A stretch of 64,000 bases of DNA. Source: Mycolicibacterium gadium (GTDB taxonomy: Bacteria; Actinomycetota; Actinomycetes; Mycobacteriales; Mycobacteriaceae). The notes beneath the pieces were generated by a model. That model was given only the letters and a program-made list of their open reading frames with translations. It made no database searches and was not told where the DNA came from. Positions within the stretch are counted from its first letter, which is position 1. Each line of letters starts with the position of its first letter. The translations under genes were made by a program, and so were the position numbers. The stretch spans positions 5,456,001 to 5,520,000 of the forward strand of contig NZ_AP022608.1 in NCBI RefSeq assembly GCF_010728925.1, read 5' to 3'. Below, piece after piece: positions 37,622 to 46,304 of the stretch.

Positions 37622-38521
37622 ATGCGCGGTACAAAGATCCTCATCACCGGTCCCACCGGGCAGGTCGCCGTCCCCGTCGCCAAGGCGCTCGCGGCCGACA
37701 ACGAGGTGTGGGGCATCGCCCGGTTCACCGACTCCGCGGGAAAGGCTGATCTCGAAAAGTCAGGGGTGCGATGCGAGACGATAAACCTGGCCAGTGGTGA
37801 CTTCACCGGACTGCCGACGGACTTCGACTACGTCATCAACCTGGCGGTGGCCAAAAGCGGCCGGTGGGACAAGGATCTTGCGGCCAACGCGGAGTCGGTC
37901 GGACTCCTCATGGCGCATTGCCGCGAAGCGAAGGGCTTCCTACACTGCTCGTCGGGCGCCGTCTACGACCCGCCTGACGACGACCCCCGTTCTGAACGCG
38001 CCGCCCTCGGGGACAACCACAAGCCAATGTTCCCAACGTATTCCATCTCGAAGATCGCGGGCGAGGTCGTTGTCCGCACCATGGCGCGCGCTCTGCACAT
38101 TCCCAGCGTGATCGCTCGTCTCAACGTCCCCTACGGCGACAACGGCGGGTGGCCGTTCTTCCACATGGAGATGATGCTGGGCGGCTCGCCGATCCCGGTC
38201 CCGCCGGGTGGGCCGGCCCGCTACAACCTGATGCACGAGGACGACATCATCGCCACCATCCCGAAACTCCTCGAGGTGGCGTCGGTTCCGGCGGTAACCG
38301 TCAACTGGGCCAGCGAGCAGTTCGTCAGCATCCAGGAATGGTGCGCATACCTGGGTTCGCTTGTGGGTGCGGAGCCGAGGTTCGAGGAAAGCGATCAGGC
38401 TCTGCGCGGAAATCCGCTGGACGTCTCGTATATGCGCGAGCTGATCGGGCCCGCGACGGTCGACTGGAAAGACGGCTTGCGTCGAATGGCGGCCAAGTTC
38501 CACCCCGAGCTGGTCGGCTGA
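37622..38521 (+). CDS. NAD(P)-dependent epimerase/dehydratase family protein
   Basis: A 299-residue extended short-chain dehydrogenase. The Rossmann motif ITGPTGQVAVPVAKALA lies near residue 8 (TGxxGxxG with variation), and the catalytic YSISK near 140 is preceded by the serine in HCSSGAVYD. The C-terminal part resembles sugar-nucleotide epimerases, with ARLNVPYGDNGG and a substrate lobe. The substrate is unknown; an NDP-sugar or a carbonyl compound is possible. Its stop abuts the stop of the convergent copper ATPase gene with no gap. Confidence 0.87.
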   Translation: MRGTKILITGPTGQVAVPVAKALAADNEVWGIARFTDSAGKADLEKSGVRCETINLASGDFTGLPTDFDYVINLAVAKSGRWDKDLAANAESVGLLMAHCREAKGFLHCSSGAVYDPPDDDPRSERAALGDNHKPMFPTYSISKIAGEVVVRTMARALHIPSVIARLNVPYGDNGGWPFFHMEMMLGGSPIPVPPGGPARYNLMHEDDIIATIPKLLEVASVPAVTVNWASEQFVSIQEWCAYLGSLVGAEPRFEESDQALRGNPLDVSYMRELIGPATVDWKDGLRRMAAKFHPELVG

Positions 38522-40717
38522 CTACCGCGAGCGTTTGAACCGGCGCAGTCGCAGGCTGTTGGTGACGACGAAGACGGAGCTGAAAGCCATTGCGGCGCCC
38601 GCGATCATCGGGTTGAGCAGGCCGGCCGCCGCCAACGGCAACGCTGCCACGTTGTAGGCGAAAGCCCAGAACAAATTGCCCTTGATCGTCGCGAGCGTCC
38701 TGCGAGACAACCGGATCGCATCACCCACGGTGCGCAGGTCATTGCGGACCAGAGTCAGGTCGCTCGCCTCGATCGCTACGTCCGCGCCGCTGCCCATCGC
38801 CAGCCCCAGATCGGCCTGTGCGAGCGCCGCCGCATCGTTGACACCGTCACCCACCATCGCGACGATTTTGCCGTCGGCCTGCAGTCGCTTGACGACGTCG
38901 ACCTTCTCGGTAGGCAGTACCTCGGCGATCACCTCGTCGATTCCCGCCTGGGCCGCCACCGCGCGGGCCGTCGCCTCGTTGTCTCCGGTGAGCAGGATCG
39001 GCGTAAGTCCCAGTGCACGAAGCTCTTTGACGGCATCGGCTGATGTCGGCTTGACCGCGTCGGCGACCACCAGCACGCCAAGGGCCGTCCCGTCCCGGCC
39101 GACCGCGACCGCGGTCGACCCCTCGGATTCCGCCAGGCGCATGGACTCCGCGAGCTCCTCGGGCATCTGCGTGAACAGTCGCGCCCGCCCGACCGTCACA
39201 TCGACGCCGTCGACAACACCTTGGACACCGAGGCCGCGCAGATTGGTGAAATCCACTGCCGCAGGCAGATCGCCGACCTTTGCCTGTGCAGCTGCCGCGA
39301 TGGCCTTCGCGACCGGATGCTCGGATGCCTCCTCGAGTGCACCTGCGAGCCGCAGGACCTCGTCGGTGTGCATACCCCCGGCGGCGATCACGTCGACCAT
39401 GGTCATCGTGCCGGTCGTGACCGTGCCGGTCTTGTCCAACAGGATGGTGTCGACCCGGTCCGTGGACTCGAGTACCTCCGGACCCTTGATCAAAATGCCC
39501 AGCTGCGCACCCCGGCCCGTGCCGACCATCAACGCCGTCGGCGTCGCCAGACCCAGCGCGCAGGGGCACGCGATGATCAGCACCGCCACCGCCGCGGTGA
39601 ACGCCGCCGCGATCGGTCCGCCCGTGCCGATCCAGAAGCCCAGCGTCGCAACGGATAATGCGATGACAATCGGCACGAACACACCCGAGATCCGGTCCGC
39701 CAACCGCTGGGCTTGCGCTTTACCGTTCTGGGCGTCCTCGACGAGCCTGCTGATCTGCGCCAGCGCAGTGTCGGAACCGACCCTGCTCGCCCGAACCACC
39801 AACCTGCCATCGGCGTTTACGGTGGCCCCGACCACCTCGGCACCCGGTTCGACCTCAACCGGCACCGACTCGCCGGTCAGCAGCGACGCGTCGACCGCGG
39901 AACGTCCCTCGACCACCACACCGTCGGTGGCGATCTTCTCGCCAGGACGTACGACGAACTCATCGCCGACCTTCAGCGCATCGATCGAGATGCGCTGCTC
40001 GGCACCGTCTCTGCGGACAGTCACATCCTTGGCTCCGAGCTCGAGCAGCGCCCGCAGCGCCGCGCCCGCGCGTCGCTTGGACCGGACCTCGAAGTAGCGC
40101 CCGGCGAGGATGAAGGTGGTGACGCCCGCGGCGGCCTCGAGATAGATGTTGCCGCTGCCGTCGGTGCGGCCGATGGTCAGCTCGAACGCGTGAGTCATCC
40201 CAGGCGTGCCCGCGGTGCCCCAGAACAGCGCGTAAATCGACCACCCCAGCGCGGCCAGCGTGCCCATCGAGATGAGCGTGTCCATGGTGGCGGTGCCGTG
40301 CCGCAGGTTCGCCCACGCCGCCCGGTGGAACGGCCATGCACCCCAGATCACCACCGGTGCAGCCAATGTCAACGACAACCACTGCCAGTACGTGAACTGC
40401 CATGCGGGCACCATCGCCATCGCGACGACCGGCACCGTCAGCGCCAGGCAGATCAGCAACCGGGTCCGCAGCGCGGCGGTCGGATCATCTTCCGCCACCA
40501 CGGGATCCGGCACCGGCAGATGCGCCTGATAGCCGGCGTGCGCCACTGTCGCTACGAGTTGTTCAGCGGTCACGTCGTCGCCGAACTCAACCCTGGCTTT
40601 CTCGGTCGCGAAGTTGACCGTGGCGGTGACGCCCTCGATCTTGTTGAGTTTCTTCTCGATTCGGTTGGCGCACGACGCGCACGTCATGCCGTCCACCGAG
40701 AGTTCGACGACTGACAT
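38522..40717 (-). CDS. copA: Copper-translocating P1B-type ATPase (CopA/CtpV type)
   Basis: A heavy-metal pump of 731 residues that moves Cu(I) out of the cytoplasm using ATP. There is one N-terminal metal-binding domain (GMTCASC, residues 10-16), eight predicted helices, the intramembrane [10 protein letters not shown] motif, the phosphorylation site DKTGT, the HP motif in SEHPVAKA, and the hinge GDGVND. The TM motifs are typical of Cu(I) rather than Zn pumps. It is the third gene of a tight operon, 1 bp after the His-rich exported protein, downstream of copZ and the CsoR-like operator. Expected regulation: induced by copper. Confidence 0.94.
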   Translation of the reverse strand: MSVVELSVDGMTCASCANRIEKKLNKIEGVTATVNFATEKARVEFGDDVTAEQLVATVAHAGYQAHLPVPDPVVAEDDPTAALRTRLLICLALTVPVVAMAMVPAWQFTYWQWLSLTLAAPVVIWGAWPFHRAAWANLRHGTATMDTLISMGTLAALGWSIYALFWGTAGTPGMTHAFELTIGRTDGSGNIYLEAAAGVTTFILAGRYFEVRSKRRAGAALRALLELGAKDVTVRRDGAEQRISIDALKVGDEFVVRPGEKIATDGVVVEGRSAVDASLLTGESVPVEVEPGAEVVGATVNADGRLVVRASRVGSDTALAQISRLVEDAQNGKAQAQRLADRISGVFVPIVIALSVATLGFWIGTGGPIAAAFTAAVAVLIIACPCALGLATPTALMVGTGRGAQLGILIKGPEVLESTDRVDTILLDKTGTVTTGTMTMVDVIAAGGMHTDEVLRLAGALEEASEHPVAKAIAAAAQAKVGDLPAAVDFTNLRGLGVQGVVDGVDVTVGRARLFTQMPEELAESMRLAESEGSTAVAVGRDGTALGVLVVADAVKPTSADAVKELRALGLTPILLTGDNEATARAVAAQAGIDEVIAEVLPTEKVDVVKRLQADGKIVAMVGDGVNDAAALAQADLGLAMGSGADVAIEASDLTLVRNDLRTVGDAIRLSRRTLATIKGNLFWAFAYNVAALPLAAAGLLNPMIAGAAMAFSSVFVVTNSLRLRRFKRSR

Positions 40718-40718
40718 G

Positions 40719-41603
40719 TCAGTGTTGGTGTCCGCCGCCGCCAGACGGGGCAGGCGCCGTCGTCGAGGCGGCGTCGGTGACGTTCACGGTGAACGCGGCG
40801 GTGCGCACGGCGTCGCGATGCCGAAAATCGAGGAACAGTCGGTACGAGCCCGTGCTGGGGAACGTCGTGTGGAACCCGATCTCCGGGCCTGAGGCCGCGG
40901 TGCCGCCGTCGGGATCGCTCATCGGATGCACGTGGAGGTAGGCGAGATCCGGCGCGCGGACCGCGACGAGGTGCCCGTACGCGCCGAGGTAGGGCTGCAG
41001 GTCGTCGACGGGTTTGCCGTCCCGGCTGACCGCCAGTGTGAGCATCGACGCCTCGTTGGCCTTCGGCGTCCCGCGCAGGGTCACCGTGTAGTCATCGACC
41101 TCGGCGGTCTGCGCTGCGGGGGGCAGCGGTTGCGGGTCGTACTTGCCGGCGACGTGCAGATTGGCGCCCAACGTCAGCGCGGGACCGCCCGATGGCATGA
41201 AGTCGGCGTAGACGCGATAGTCACCGGCGCGAGACAGGTTCAATGGCACACTCCACGTGCCTTGCTCGTCGAGCTTCGGGTGGACGTGCTGAAAGACCGC
41301 AAGGTCGTTGCGTACGACAATCAGGTGCAGCAGTTCGTCGTGTTTTTCGACGTAGCGTTTCACCGGCGCTCCGGTGGCACTCAGAATCCGAAACTTCAGC
41401 GGCACATCGGGATTGGCGGTGGCGATCGGGTTGTTCAGGGCCAGCGTGTACCCGTCCTGCGTCGTCTGCAGTCCGCCGGGCAGCTCTTGTGCGGCCGTTG
41501 TCGTCGCTTCCTGCGGGGTGACCGCGTTGCCGATCCAGACGGAGATCGCGAAGACCGCGGCCAGTCCGACGACGAACGCGATGACCTTCTGTCCGGTTTT
41601 CAT
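40719..41603 (-). CDS. Membrane-anchored His-rich extracytoplasmic protein of the copper operon
   Basis: A 294-residue protein with one N-terminal membrane anchor or uncleaved signal (about 8-28) and a large extracytoplasmic part with two beta-rich repeats. Metal-type histidines occur as [20 protein letters not shown] and a C-terminal GGGGHQH. I know similar proteins only as hypotheticals next to copper ATPases. Its ATG overlaps the copZ stop by one base and it ends 1 bp before copA, so it is made with both. A periplasmic copper-binding or hand-off role is inferred from context and histidines; no enzyme motif is visible. Confidence 0.8.
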   Translation of the reverse strand: MKTGQKVIAFVVGLAAVFAISVWIGNAVTPQEATTTAAQELPGGLQTTQDGYTLALNNPIATANPDVPLKFRILSATGAPVKRYVEKHDELLHLIVVRNDLAVFQHVHPKLDEQGTWSVPLNLSRAGDYRVYADFMPSGGPALTLGANLHVAGKYDPQPLPPAAQTAEVDDYTVTLRGTPKANEASMLTLAVSRDGKPVDDLQPYLGAYGHLVAVRAPDLAYLHVHPMSDPDGGTAASGPEIGFHTTFPSTGSYRLFLDFRHRDAVRTAAFTVNVTDAASTTAPAPSGGGGHQH

Positions 41604-41809
41604 CAGCTGGCCAGCTGGTAGCCGGCGTCCTTGACGGCGGTCTTGATCGCGGCCGCCTCGAGCACGCTGTCGCTGTCGATGGTGACGCTACCGCTGGCAA
41701 GGTCCACGTCGACGGATCGGACGCCGGGGATCTCCGTGATCTCCTCACGCACCGACGTGGCGCAATGTCCACAGCTCATTCCGGTTACGGTGACCGTTGT
41801 CGTGCGCAT
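41603..41809 (-). CDS. copZ: Copper chaperone CopZ-like (HMA domain)
   Basis: A 68-residue cytoplasmic metallochaperone with the ferredoxin-like HMA fold. The metal site is GMSCGHC at residues 10-16, and PGVRSVDVDL and KDAGYQL complete the fold. It binds Cu(I) and delivers it to the pump encoded downstream. I start at the ATG at 41809; 19 more residues upstream in frame would run through the operator. It is the first gene of the copper operon, with the CsoR-like palindrome ending 16 bp upstream of the ATG. Confidence 0.92.
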   Translation of the reverse strand: MRTTTVTVTGMSCGHCATSVREEITEIPGVRSVDVDLASGSVTIDSDSVLEAAAIKTAVKDAGYQLAS

Positions 41810-41824
41810 GAGTCCATAGGTACC

Positions 41825-41841
41825 ATACCCCCATAGGGTAT
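41825..41841. promoter_or_regulatory. CsoR-type copper operator
   Basis: ATACCC at 41825-41830 and GGGTAT at 41836-41841 are perfect inverted arms around CCATA. The G/C tract flanked by TA steps is the signature of CsoR operators, and it lies directly upstream of copZ-copA. No csoR gene is in the window, so the repressor must be encoded elsewhere. The site also lies 34 bp upstream of the divergent dtd gene. Confidence 0.7.
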
Positions 41842-41874
41842 GCAAATGGCTGGTGCCTGGCAGCATCGGCGACC

Positions 41875-42306
41875 ATGCGCGTCCTGGTCCAGCGGGTGAC
41901 GTCGGCGGCGGTGCGGGTCGACGGTGAGGTGGTCGGAGCGGTGCGCCCCGAGCGTCAGGGGCTGGTGGCGCTGGTAGGGGTCACGCACGACGACGACACG
42001 TCGAAGGCGCAGCGCATGGCCGAAAAGCTGTGGCAGCTGCGCATTCTCGACGACGAGAAATCGGCGAGCGACGTCGGGGCGCCGATCCTCGTGGTCAGCC
42101 AGTTCACGCTTTACGCCAATACCGGCAAGGGCCGCCGTCCCGCCTGGAACGCCGCCGCCCCACGCGCGGTGGCCGAACCGCTGGTGACCGCCTTCGCCGA
42201 CGCACTTCGGGCTCTAGGTGCACCGGTCGAGACGGGCGTGTTCGGGGCGGATATGCGGGTGGAACTCGTCAACGACGGCCCCGTGACGGTGCTGCTGGAG
42301 CTGTGA
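41875..42306 (+). CDS. dtd: D-aminoacyl-tRNA deacylase Dtd
   Basis: A 143-residue homodimeric editing enzyme that hydrolyses D-amino acids (and glycine from tRNA-Ala) off tRNA, protecting translation. It has full family length. The catalytic motifs are SQFTLYA near residue 79 and the Gly-cisPro motif as NDGPVT near 135. The N-terminus [17 protein letters not shown] is canonical. It is divergent from the copper operon and shares the operator-containing gap of 65 bp. In M. tuberculosis the gene (Rv1897c) lies elsewhere, so the order here is rearranged. Confidence 0.96.
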   Translation: MRVLVQRVTSAAVRVDGEVVGAVRPERQGLVALVGVTHDDDTSKAQRMAEKLWQLRILDDEKSASDVGAPILVVSQFTLYANTGKGRRPAWNAAAPRAVAEPLVTAFADALRALGAPVETGVFGADMRVELVNDGPVTVLLEL

Positions 42307-42310
42307 GCCC

Positions 42311-43198
42311 TCAGTGTGCCGCGGTGACCGGCGGTATGCCCTCCGATGGCTGCACGATGACGAAGCCCGGCCCGTAAAACGACACCTGAACCGCCTCGCC
42401 TGAGCCGCGGCCGATCAGCGCCCCCGCCTTGAAGCTCGTCTTGAGCTGGGTCTGCAGGTTCGCCGACCACGCCACCACCGCGTTGGTGTCGGCGAACGTG
42501 GGCGCCTCAGCGGCGTTGAGTACGACGGGTGGGCCGTCGGTGGTCAGCGCCACCCAACCGGTACCGCGCAATGTCGTGTTGAACAACCCGCCGGCCACCA
42601 TGCTGCCGCCCTTGACGCGCTCGATGTTCCAGTCGAGGCTCGCCGAGAAGGCCAGCACGTTCTTGCCGCTGATCGACAACCCGGAATTCGTCAGGTTCAG
42701 CAGATGGACGTCGTAAGCGCGCTCGGCCAGGAACACGTCGCCCTGCCCCTGGCACCGCATCAGTGGCAGGCCCTCGCCCGTCAGCGCCTTCTTGAGGAAC
42801 TTCGACGCCCCTCCGCCCTCGAACGCGAAGTCCACGTTGCCCTGGTAGGCCACCATCGCACCCTGGCGCGCCATGAACGGTTCGCCGAGGCGCACGCGCA
42901 GCAGCTTCGAGTTCTGGTTCGCGATCGGTTTGGCTTCCTTCTCGCTGAACCGTCCGTCGACCAAATCGCCACTGATGCCGGAGAATCCGTCGCCGGCCGG
43001 CTGCCCGCCCATGACCGCCGCCTGGGGCGGTCCTGGCTGATGCTGCGGCGCGGGCCCGGCAGGAGGTGCGCCCAGCGGCGCCCGGACGACCTGCCCTTGG
43101 TGCGATACCTGATCGGTCCACTGCTGGCCGTCCCACCAGCGGTGTTCGTAGCGTCCCTCGGGGTCGGGCCGCCAGCTTCCGTTATTAGGTCCTGTCAT
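42311..43198 (-). CDS. AIM24-family protein with N-terminal DUF2510
   Basis: A 295-residue protein of unknown function. Residues 8-35 form a DUF2510 module (WRPDPEGRYEHRWWDGQQWT), common in actinobacterial membrane or envelope proteins. A Pro/Gln-rich linker follows, then an AIM24/TRAP-like beta-roll domain (about 85-285) with GxG-rich turns. There is no signal peptide or transmembrane helix. The ATG at 43198 is supported by a -10 box TAGTTT 7 nt upstream. It converges on dtd with a 4-bp gap. Confidence 0.85.
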   Translation of the reverse strand: MTGPNNGSWRPDPEGRYEHRWWDGQQWTDQVSHQGQVVRAPLGAPPAGPAPQHQPGPPQAAVMGGQPAGDGFSGISGDLVDGRFSEKEAKPIANQNSKLLRVRLGEPFMARQGAMVAYQGNVDFAFEGGGASKFLKKALTGEGLPLMRCQGQGDVFLAERAYDVHLLNLTNSGLSISGKNVLAFSASLDWNIERVKGGSMVAGGLFNTTLRGTGWVALTTDGPPVVLNAAEAPTFADTNAVVAWSANLQTQLKTSFKAGALIGRGSGEAVQVSFYGPGFVIVQPSEGIPPVTAAH

Positions 43199-43205
43199 GG
43201 AAACA

Positions 43206-43211
43206 AAACTA
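43206..43211 (-). promoter_or_regulatory. -10 box, leaderless start of the AIM24 gene
   Basis: TAGTTT on the minus strand is followed by 7 nt and the ATG at 43198. Confidence 0.4.
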
Positions 43212-43236
43212 AACCGACGACTGGCATCCTGGTGAG

Positions 43237-43443
43237 ATGGCAAAGGAAATTGACCGGGTGCGCGCGCAAAGCGCCCTCGCGGTCATCAAGCAGCACCCGG
43301 GCATGGTGCTGTTCGTCGTCTCCCCGGTGATCATCGGGCTGGGCCTGGTGTGGTGGCTGGTCAGTCCGACCCTGGCCGTCCTGCTGTTCATCGGTGCGGT
43401 CGTGGGCGGCGCAGCTGTTCTGCTCTTGAACCGCAAGCAGTAG
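43237..43443 (+). CDS. Small two-helix membrane protein, unknown
   Basis: A 68-residue protein with a charged N-terminus and two hydrophobic helices (about 22-40 and 44-61) ending in NRKQ. GGTGAG immediately before the ATG serves as the ribosome site. It is divergent from the AIM24 gene. I recognise no family. Length, helix pattern and codon use fit a real gene. Confidence 0.65.
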   Translation: MAKEIDRVRAQSALAVIKQHPGMVLFVVSPVIIGLGLVWWLVSPTLAVLLFIGAVVGGAAVLLLNRKQ

Positions 43444-43492
43444 CGCGCAGGCACCGCGCTGTTCGCTTCGGGAGAAAGCCGTCCCAACAGCG

Positions 43493-43516
43493 GTGTAACG
43501 ATGTAATCATGTAATC
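43493..43516. repeat. Three tandem octamers at the start of the downstream gene
   Basis: GTGTAACG (43493-43500), ATGTAATC (43501-43508) and ATGTAATC (43509-43516) run without gap into the ATG at 43517. Two copies are identical and the first shares GTAA in the same register. Such a short direct array fits an operator for a ribbon-helix-helix or similar protein. Confidence 0.6.
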
Positions 43517-44101
43517 ATGAGACATCATCACTCCGGGAGAAGGCCGGGCCGCTCTGGTGGCTGGCAGCAGGCCGAACAACCCGACGCGAGCAGTGCGGGC
43601 GACTGGTTCTCCGGTCGCCTGCCCGAAGGCTGGTTCACCGGTGACCCGACCGTCGTCGTCGACCGCGAAGAGATCACCGTCATCGGCCGCCTCCCCGAAG
43701 TCAAAAGCGGCTCCGACGGTGCGGAAACTGAAGCCCATGCATCCGGCAGAGTGGCGCGGTTCCGCGAGGAGACGCGTTCGGAGCGAATGCGAATCGCCGA
43801 TGAAGCCGAGCGTCGCTACGGTCGCAAGGTCGCGTGGGGCGTCGAGATCGGGGCGGTAGGTGACGACAATTACGAACGCGTCCTGTTCACCCACATCGCC
43901 GTACCGGTGATGACGCGCTTGCGTCAGCCCGAGCGCCAGGTACTCGACACGCTGGTGGACGCCGGCGTGGCCCGCTCACGCTCCGATGCGCTGGCGTGGT
44001 CGGTCAGGCTCGTCGGCGAACATGCCGACGAGTGGCTGGGCAAGCTGCGCGACGCGATGCGCAACGTCGACGACCTGCGCGCCGAGGGCCCACAGCTCTA
44101 A
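43517..44101 (+). CDS. Conserved hypothetical, possible ribbon-helix-helix DNA-binding protein
   Basis: A 194-residue cytoplasmic protein that I do not recognise by name. The N-terminal 35 residues are polar and Gly/Ser-rich. The central region contains WFTGDPTVVVDREEITVIGRLP. A conserved-looking core follows, with EAERRYGRKVAWGVEIG and TRLRQPERQVLDTLVDAGVA. The segment SRSDALAWSVRLVGEHADEW resembles the two helices of ribbon-helix-helix proteins. The tandem octamers directly upstream fit autoregulation. Its stop overlaps the stop of the molybdopterin gene by 4 bp. The function is inferred only weakly. Confidence 0.7.
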   Translation: MRHHHSGRRPGRSGGWQQAEQPDASSAGDWFSGRLPEGWFTGDPTVVVDREEITVIGRLPEVKSGSDGAETEAHASGRVARFREETRSERMRIADEAERRYGRKVAWGVEIGAVGDDNYERVLFTHIAVPVMTRLRQPERQVLDTLVDAGVARSRSDALAWSVRLVGEHADEWLGKLRDAMRNVDDLRAEGPQL

Positions 44102-46284
44102 ACGCGCTCGACACCCACATACCCCGAGCTCAAAGCCGAGGTCCCCGACAGCGGATCGACGGACACGTCGTCGATGAGCAGATTGCGGTTGGCGCCGTAG
44201 GAGACCGGATCGGCGCCGCCGCGCGGGTCGAAGACCCTTGAGCCCCAACCGTGGTCGATTATCAGCACCCCACGACGGGGACGATCGCTGATAGAAGCGG
44301 TCAACTCGATCTGTCCGACGGGGGAGAAGACCCGCACCGCGTCTCCGTCGGCGATTCCCAGCGTCACTGCGTCCTCGGGGTTGATCACCACGTCATTGCG
44401 CTTACCCGAGGGGTGCAGGCCGGGAAGCTCGTTGAGCCAGGAGTTCATCGAGTGCCGGTTGCGGCGGTTCGACAACTGGAACGGGTACCCGGCCGGGGGC
44501 ACCGGCGCGGGCTCGGTGAGCAGTTCACGCGTGCGGGCCACGAACGCCGGCGGTGCGGTGTGCACCATCTTGTCCTCGGTGCGCAGCGCGCTGCGAAAAT
44601 GACCGAATTCTCGTGGACCCAGCACCATTCCATGCGGATTGGCCATCAGATCACGCCAACTCACTCTGCGCCCGTTGATCTTTCGGCTGGTCGCGACGAG
44701 CAGGCGATTCAACCACGCCGGGGTGAACTCGAGGGCGGGCCTACGGGTCAGCCTGGCAAGAGCGCGGGTGGCCCGCACGAAACTGTTCGTCCCTTTGGCG
44801 CCGAAGAGCGGCTTGCGCATCGCGATCGCGAGATCGACGAAGATGCGCCACTCCTCACGGGCCCCCGGCGGTGGATCGACGACCGCCCGTCCGTACTGCA
44901 CGTACGGTTCGTCGTGCAGGTTGCTGGTCAGGGCCAGCAGGTCGTCGCGTTCCAGCCAGTGCGCGGCAGGCAGCAACCAGTGCGCGTGACGGTGACTTTC
45001 GCGCTGTACCAAGTCAATCGCGACCAAAAGATCCAGTTGCGCGAGCGCGGCGTCCAACTTGGCGCCGTGCGGTCCGGACACCACGGGATTGCCGCAGTTG
45101 ATCACCATCGCGCGAATCTGTCCCGGCCCGGGTGTCGTGATCTCATCGGGCAGTTCCGCCAGTGCGTGGGCACCCGCGACCAGATCGGTGCCCCTGAGCC
45201 GGCTCTTGTGTGCCGGCGGTTTCGCCATACCGGACAGCTTCAGCGCATCGACATAACCGGGTTCGAACCGGCGCCCGCCCGGCCGGTCCATCCGACCCGT
45301 GATGACGTTCAGCACGTGGCCCAGCCACTCGCCGATGCTGCCGGTGACGTGCAGTGAAACACCGGTGCGGGTGACGACCATCGCGCGCTTCGCGGTCGCG
45401 AAATTCCTTGCCACTTGCTCGATGACGGCGCGGGGGATGTCGCACCGCACGGCCAGATCGTCGAGGTTCGCGTCGGTGACGAGCGCGCGGAGCTCATCCA
45501 CACCGGTGGCGAGATCGCGGCAGTCGCCCTCGTGTTCAAGCCGCTCGTCGAGGATGACCTTGACCATGGCCAGCAGCAGTGCCCAGTCCTGGCCGGGTCG
45601 CACGGCCAGATGCAGATCCGCCTTGTCGGCGGTCTCGGTCCGCAGGGGATCGACGACGACGATCTGCGCGCCTTGACGCTGTCGCTCCAGTGCGCGCCTC
45701 CAGCCGCCGGGCACGGTTTCCAGCCAGTTCCACGCGCTGACCGCCGGATTGGCGCCGACCAGCAGGAAGTAGTCGCAGTTGTCGACGTCGGATACCGGCG
45801 CCATCAGGATCGATCCGTACATCGCGTCGGCGACGACGTGCATCGCGTTCTGGTCCACCGAACCGACGGCGTACCGGTTCTGGGTGCCGACGGCATCCAA
45901 CCACGCGATCATGAACAGCACGTTCGACGACGAGTAGCCAGTCGGGTTCCCGTAATAGAGGCCGATCGAGTCGGGGCCGTCGGCGTCGATTAGCGCCGTC
46001 ATCCGCGCGGCGATGTCGGCGATCGCCTCGTCCCAGCTGGCTTCGACATACTCGCCGGGGGAGTCCCCGACCCGACGCATCGGCGCCACGATCCTGCGCG
46101 GGTGCTCGACGAGCTGATTGGCCGTCCTTCCCTTGGCGCAGAAGTCATGCCAACTGTGCGGGTTCTCCTTGTCGGGTGAAATCTTGACCACCCTGTTGTC
46201 CTCAACGGTGACCTCGAGACCACAGGCTGCCGAACAGTATCTGCAGAAGGTGTACGCCGTCGTCTTATTCGATGTCGTGGTCAT
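44098..46284 (-). CDS. Molybdopterin oxidoreductase, formate dehydrogenase/BisC type
   Basis: A 728-residue Mo-bisPGD enzyme. The N-terminal 4Fe-4S site is CRYCSAAC with a fourth cysteine and the electron-relay lysine in DFCAKGR (about 8-52). The molybdopterin oxidoreductase domains follow (GLYYGNPTGYSS, VVDPLRTETA), and the C-terminal dinucleotide-binding domain ends the protein with NPEDAVTLGIADGDAVRV. Near the usual Mo-ligand position it reads SVDQNAMH, with no cysteine or selenocysteine evident, so the ligand and substrate are unclear. No signal peptide or redox partner gene is nearby. The start at the ATG at 46284 lies 20 bp after the ABC gene stop. It resembles Rv0197 in type. Confidence 0.87.
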   Translation of the reverse strand: MTTTSNKTTAYTFCRYCSAACGLEVTVEDNRVVKISPDKENPHSWHDFCAKGRTANQLVEHPRRIVAPMRRVGDSPGEYVEASWDEAIADIAARMTALIDADGPDSIGLYYGNPTGYSSSNVLFMIAWLDAVGTQNRYAVGSVDQNAMHVVADAMYGSILMAPVSDVDNCDYFLLVGANPAVSAWNWLETVPGGWRRALERQRQGAQIVVVDPLRTETADKADLHLAVRPGQDWALLLAMVKVILDERLEHEGDCRDLATGVDELRALVTDANLDDLAVRCDIPRAVIEQVARNFATAKRAMVVTRTGVSLHVTGSIGEWLGHVLNVITGRMDRPGGRRFEPGYVDALKLSGMAKPPAHKSRLRGTDLVAGAHALAELPDEITTPGPGQIRAMVINCGNPVVSGPHGAKLDAALAQLDLLVAIDLVQRESHRHAHWLLPAAHWLERDDLLALTSNLHDEPYVQYGRAVVDPPPGAREEWRIFVDLAIAMRKPLFGAKGTNSFVRATRALARLTRRPALEFTPAWLNRLLVATSRKINGRRVSWRDLMANPHGMVLGPREFGHFRSALRTEDKMVHTAPPAFVARTRELLTEPAPVPPAGYPFQLSNRRNRHSMNSWLNELPGLHPSGKRNDVVINPEDAVTLGIADGDAVRVFSPVGQIELTASISDRPRRGVLIIDHGWGSRVFDPRGGADPVSYGANRNLLIDDVSVDPLSGTSALSSGYVGVERV

Positions 46285-46304
46285 CGATTTCGAGACTACG
46301 ACGG

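Noticed and set aside
43493..43516. Tandem octamers as a CRISPR-like array
   Set aside because: The units are contiguous with no spacers and no cas genes are present; an operator is more likely.
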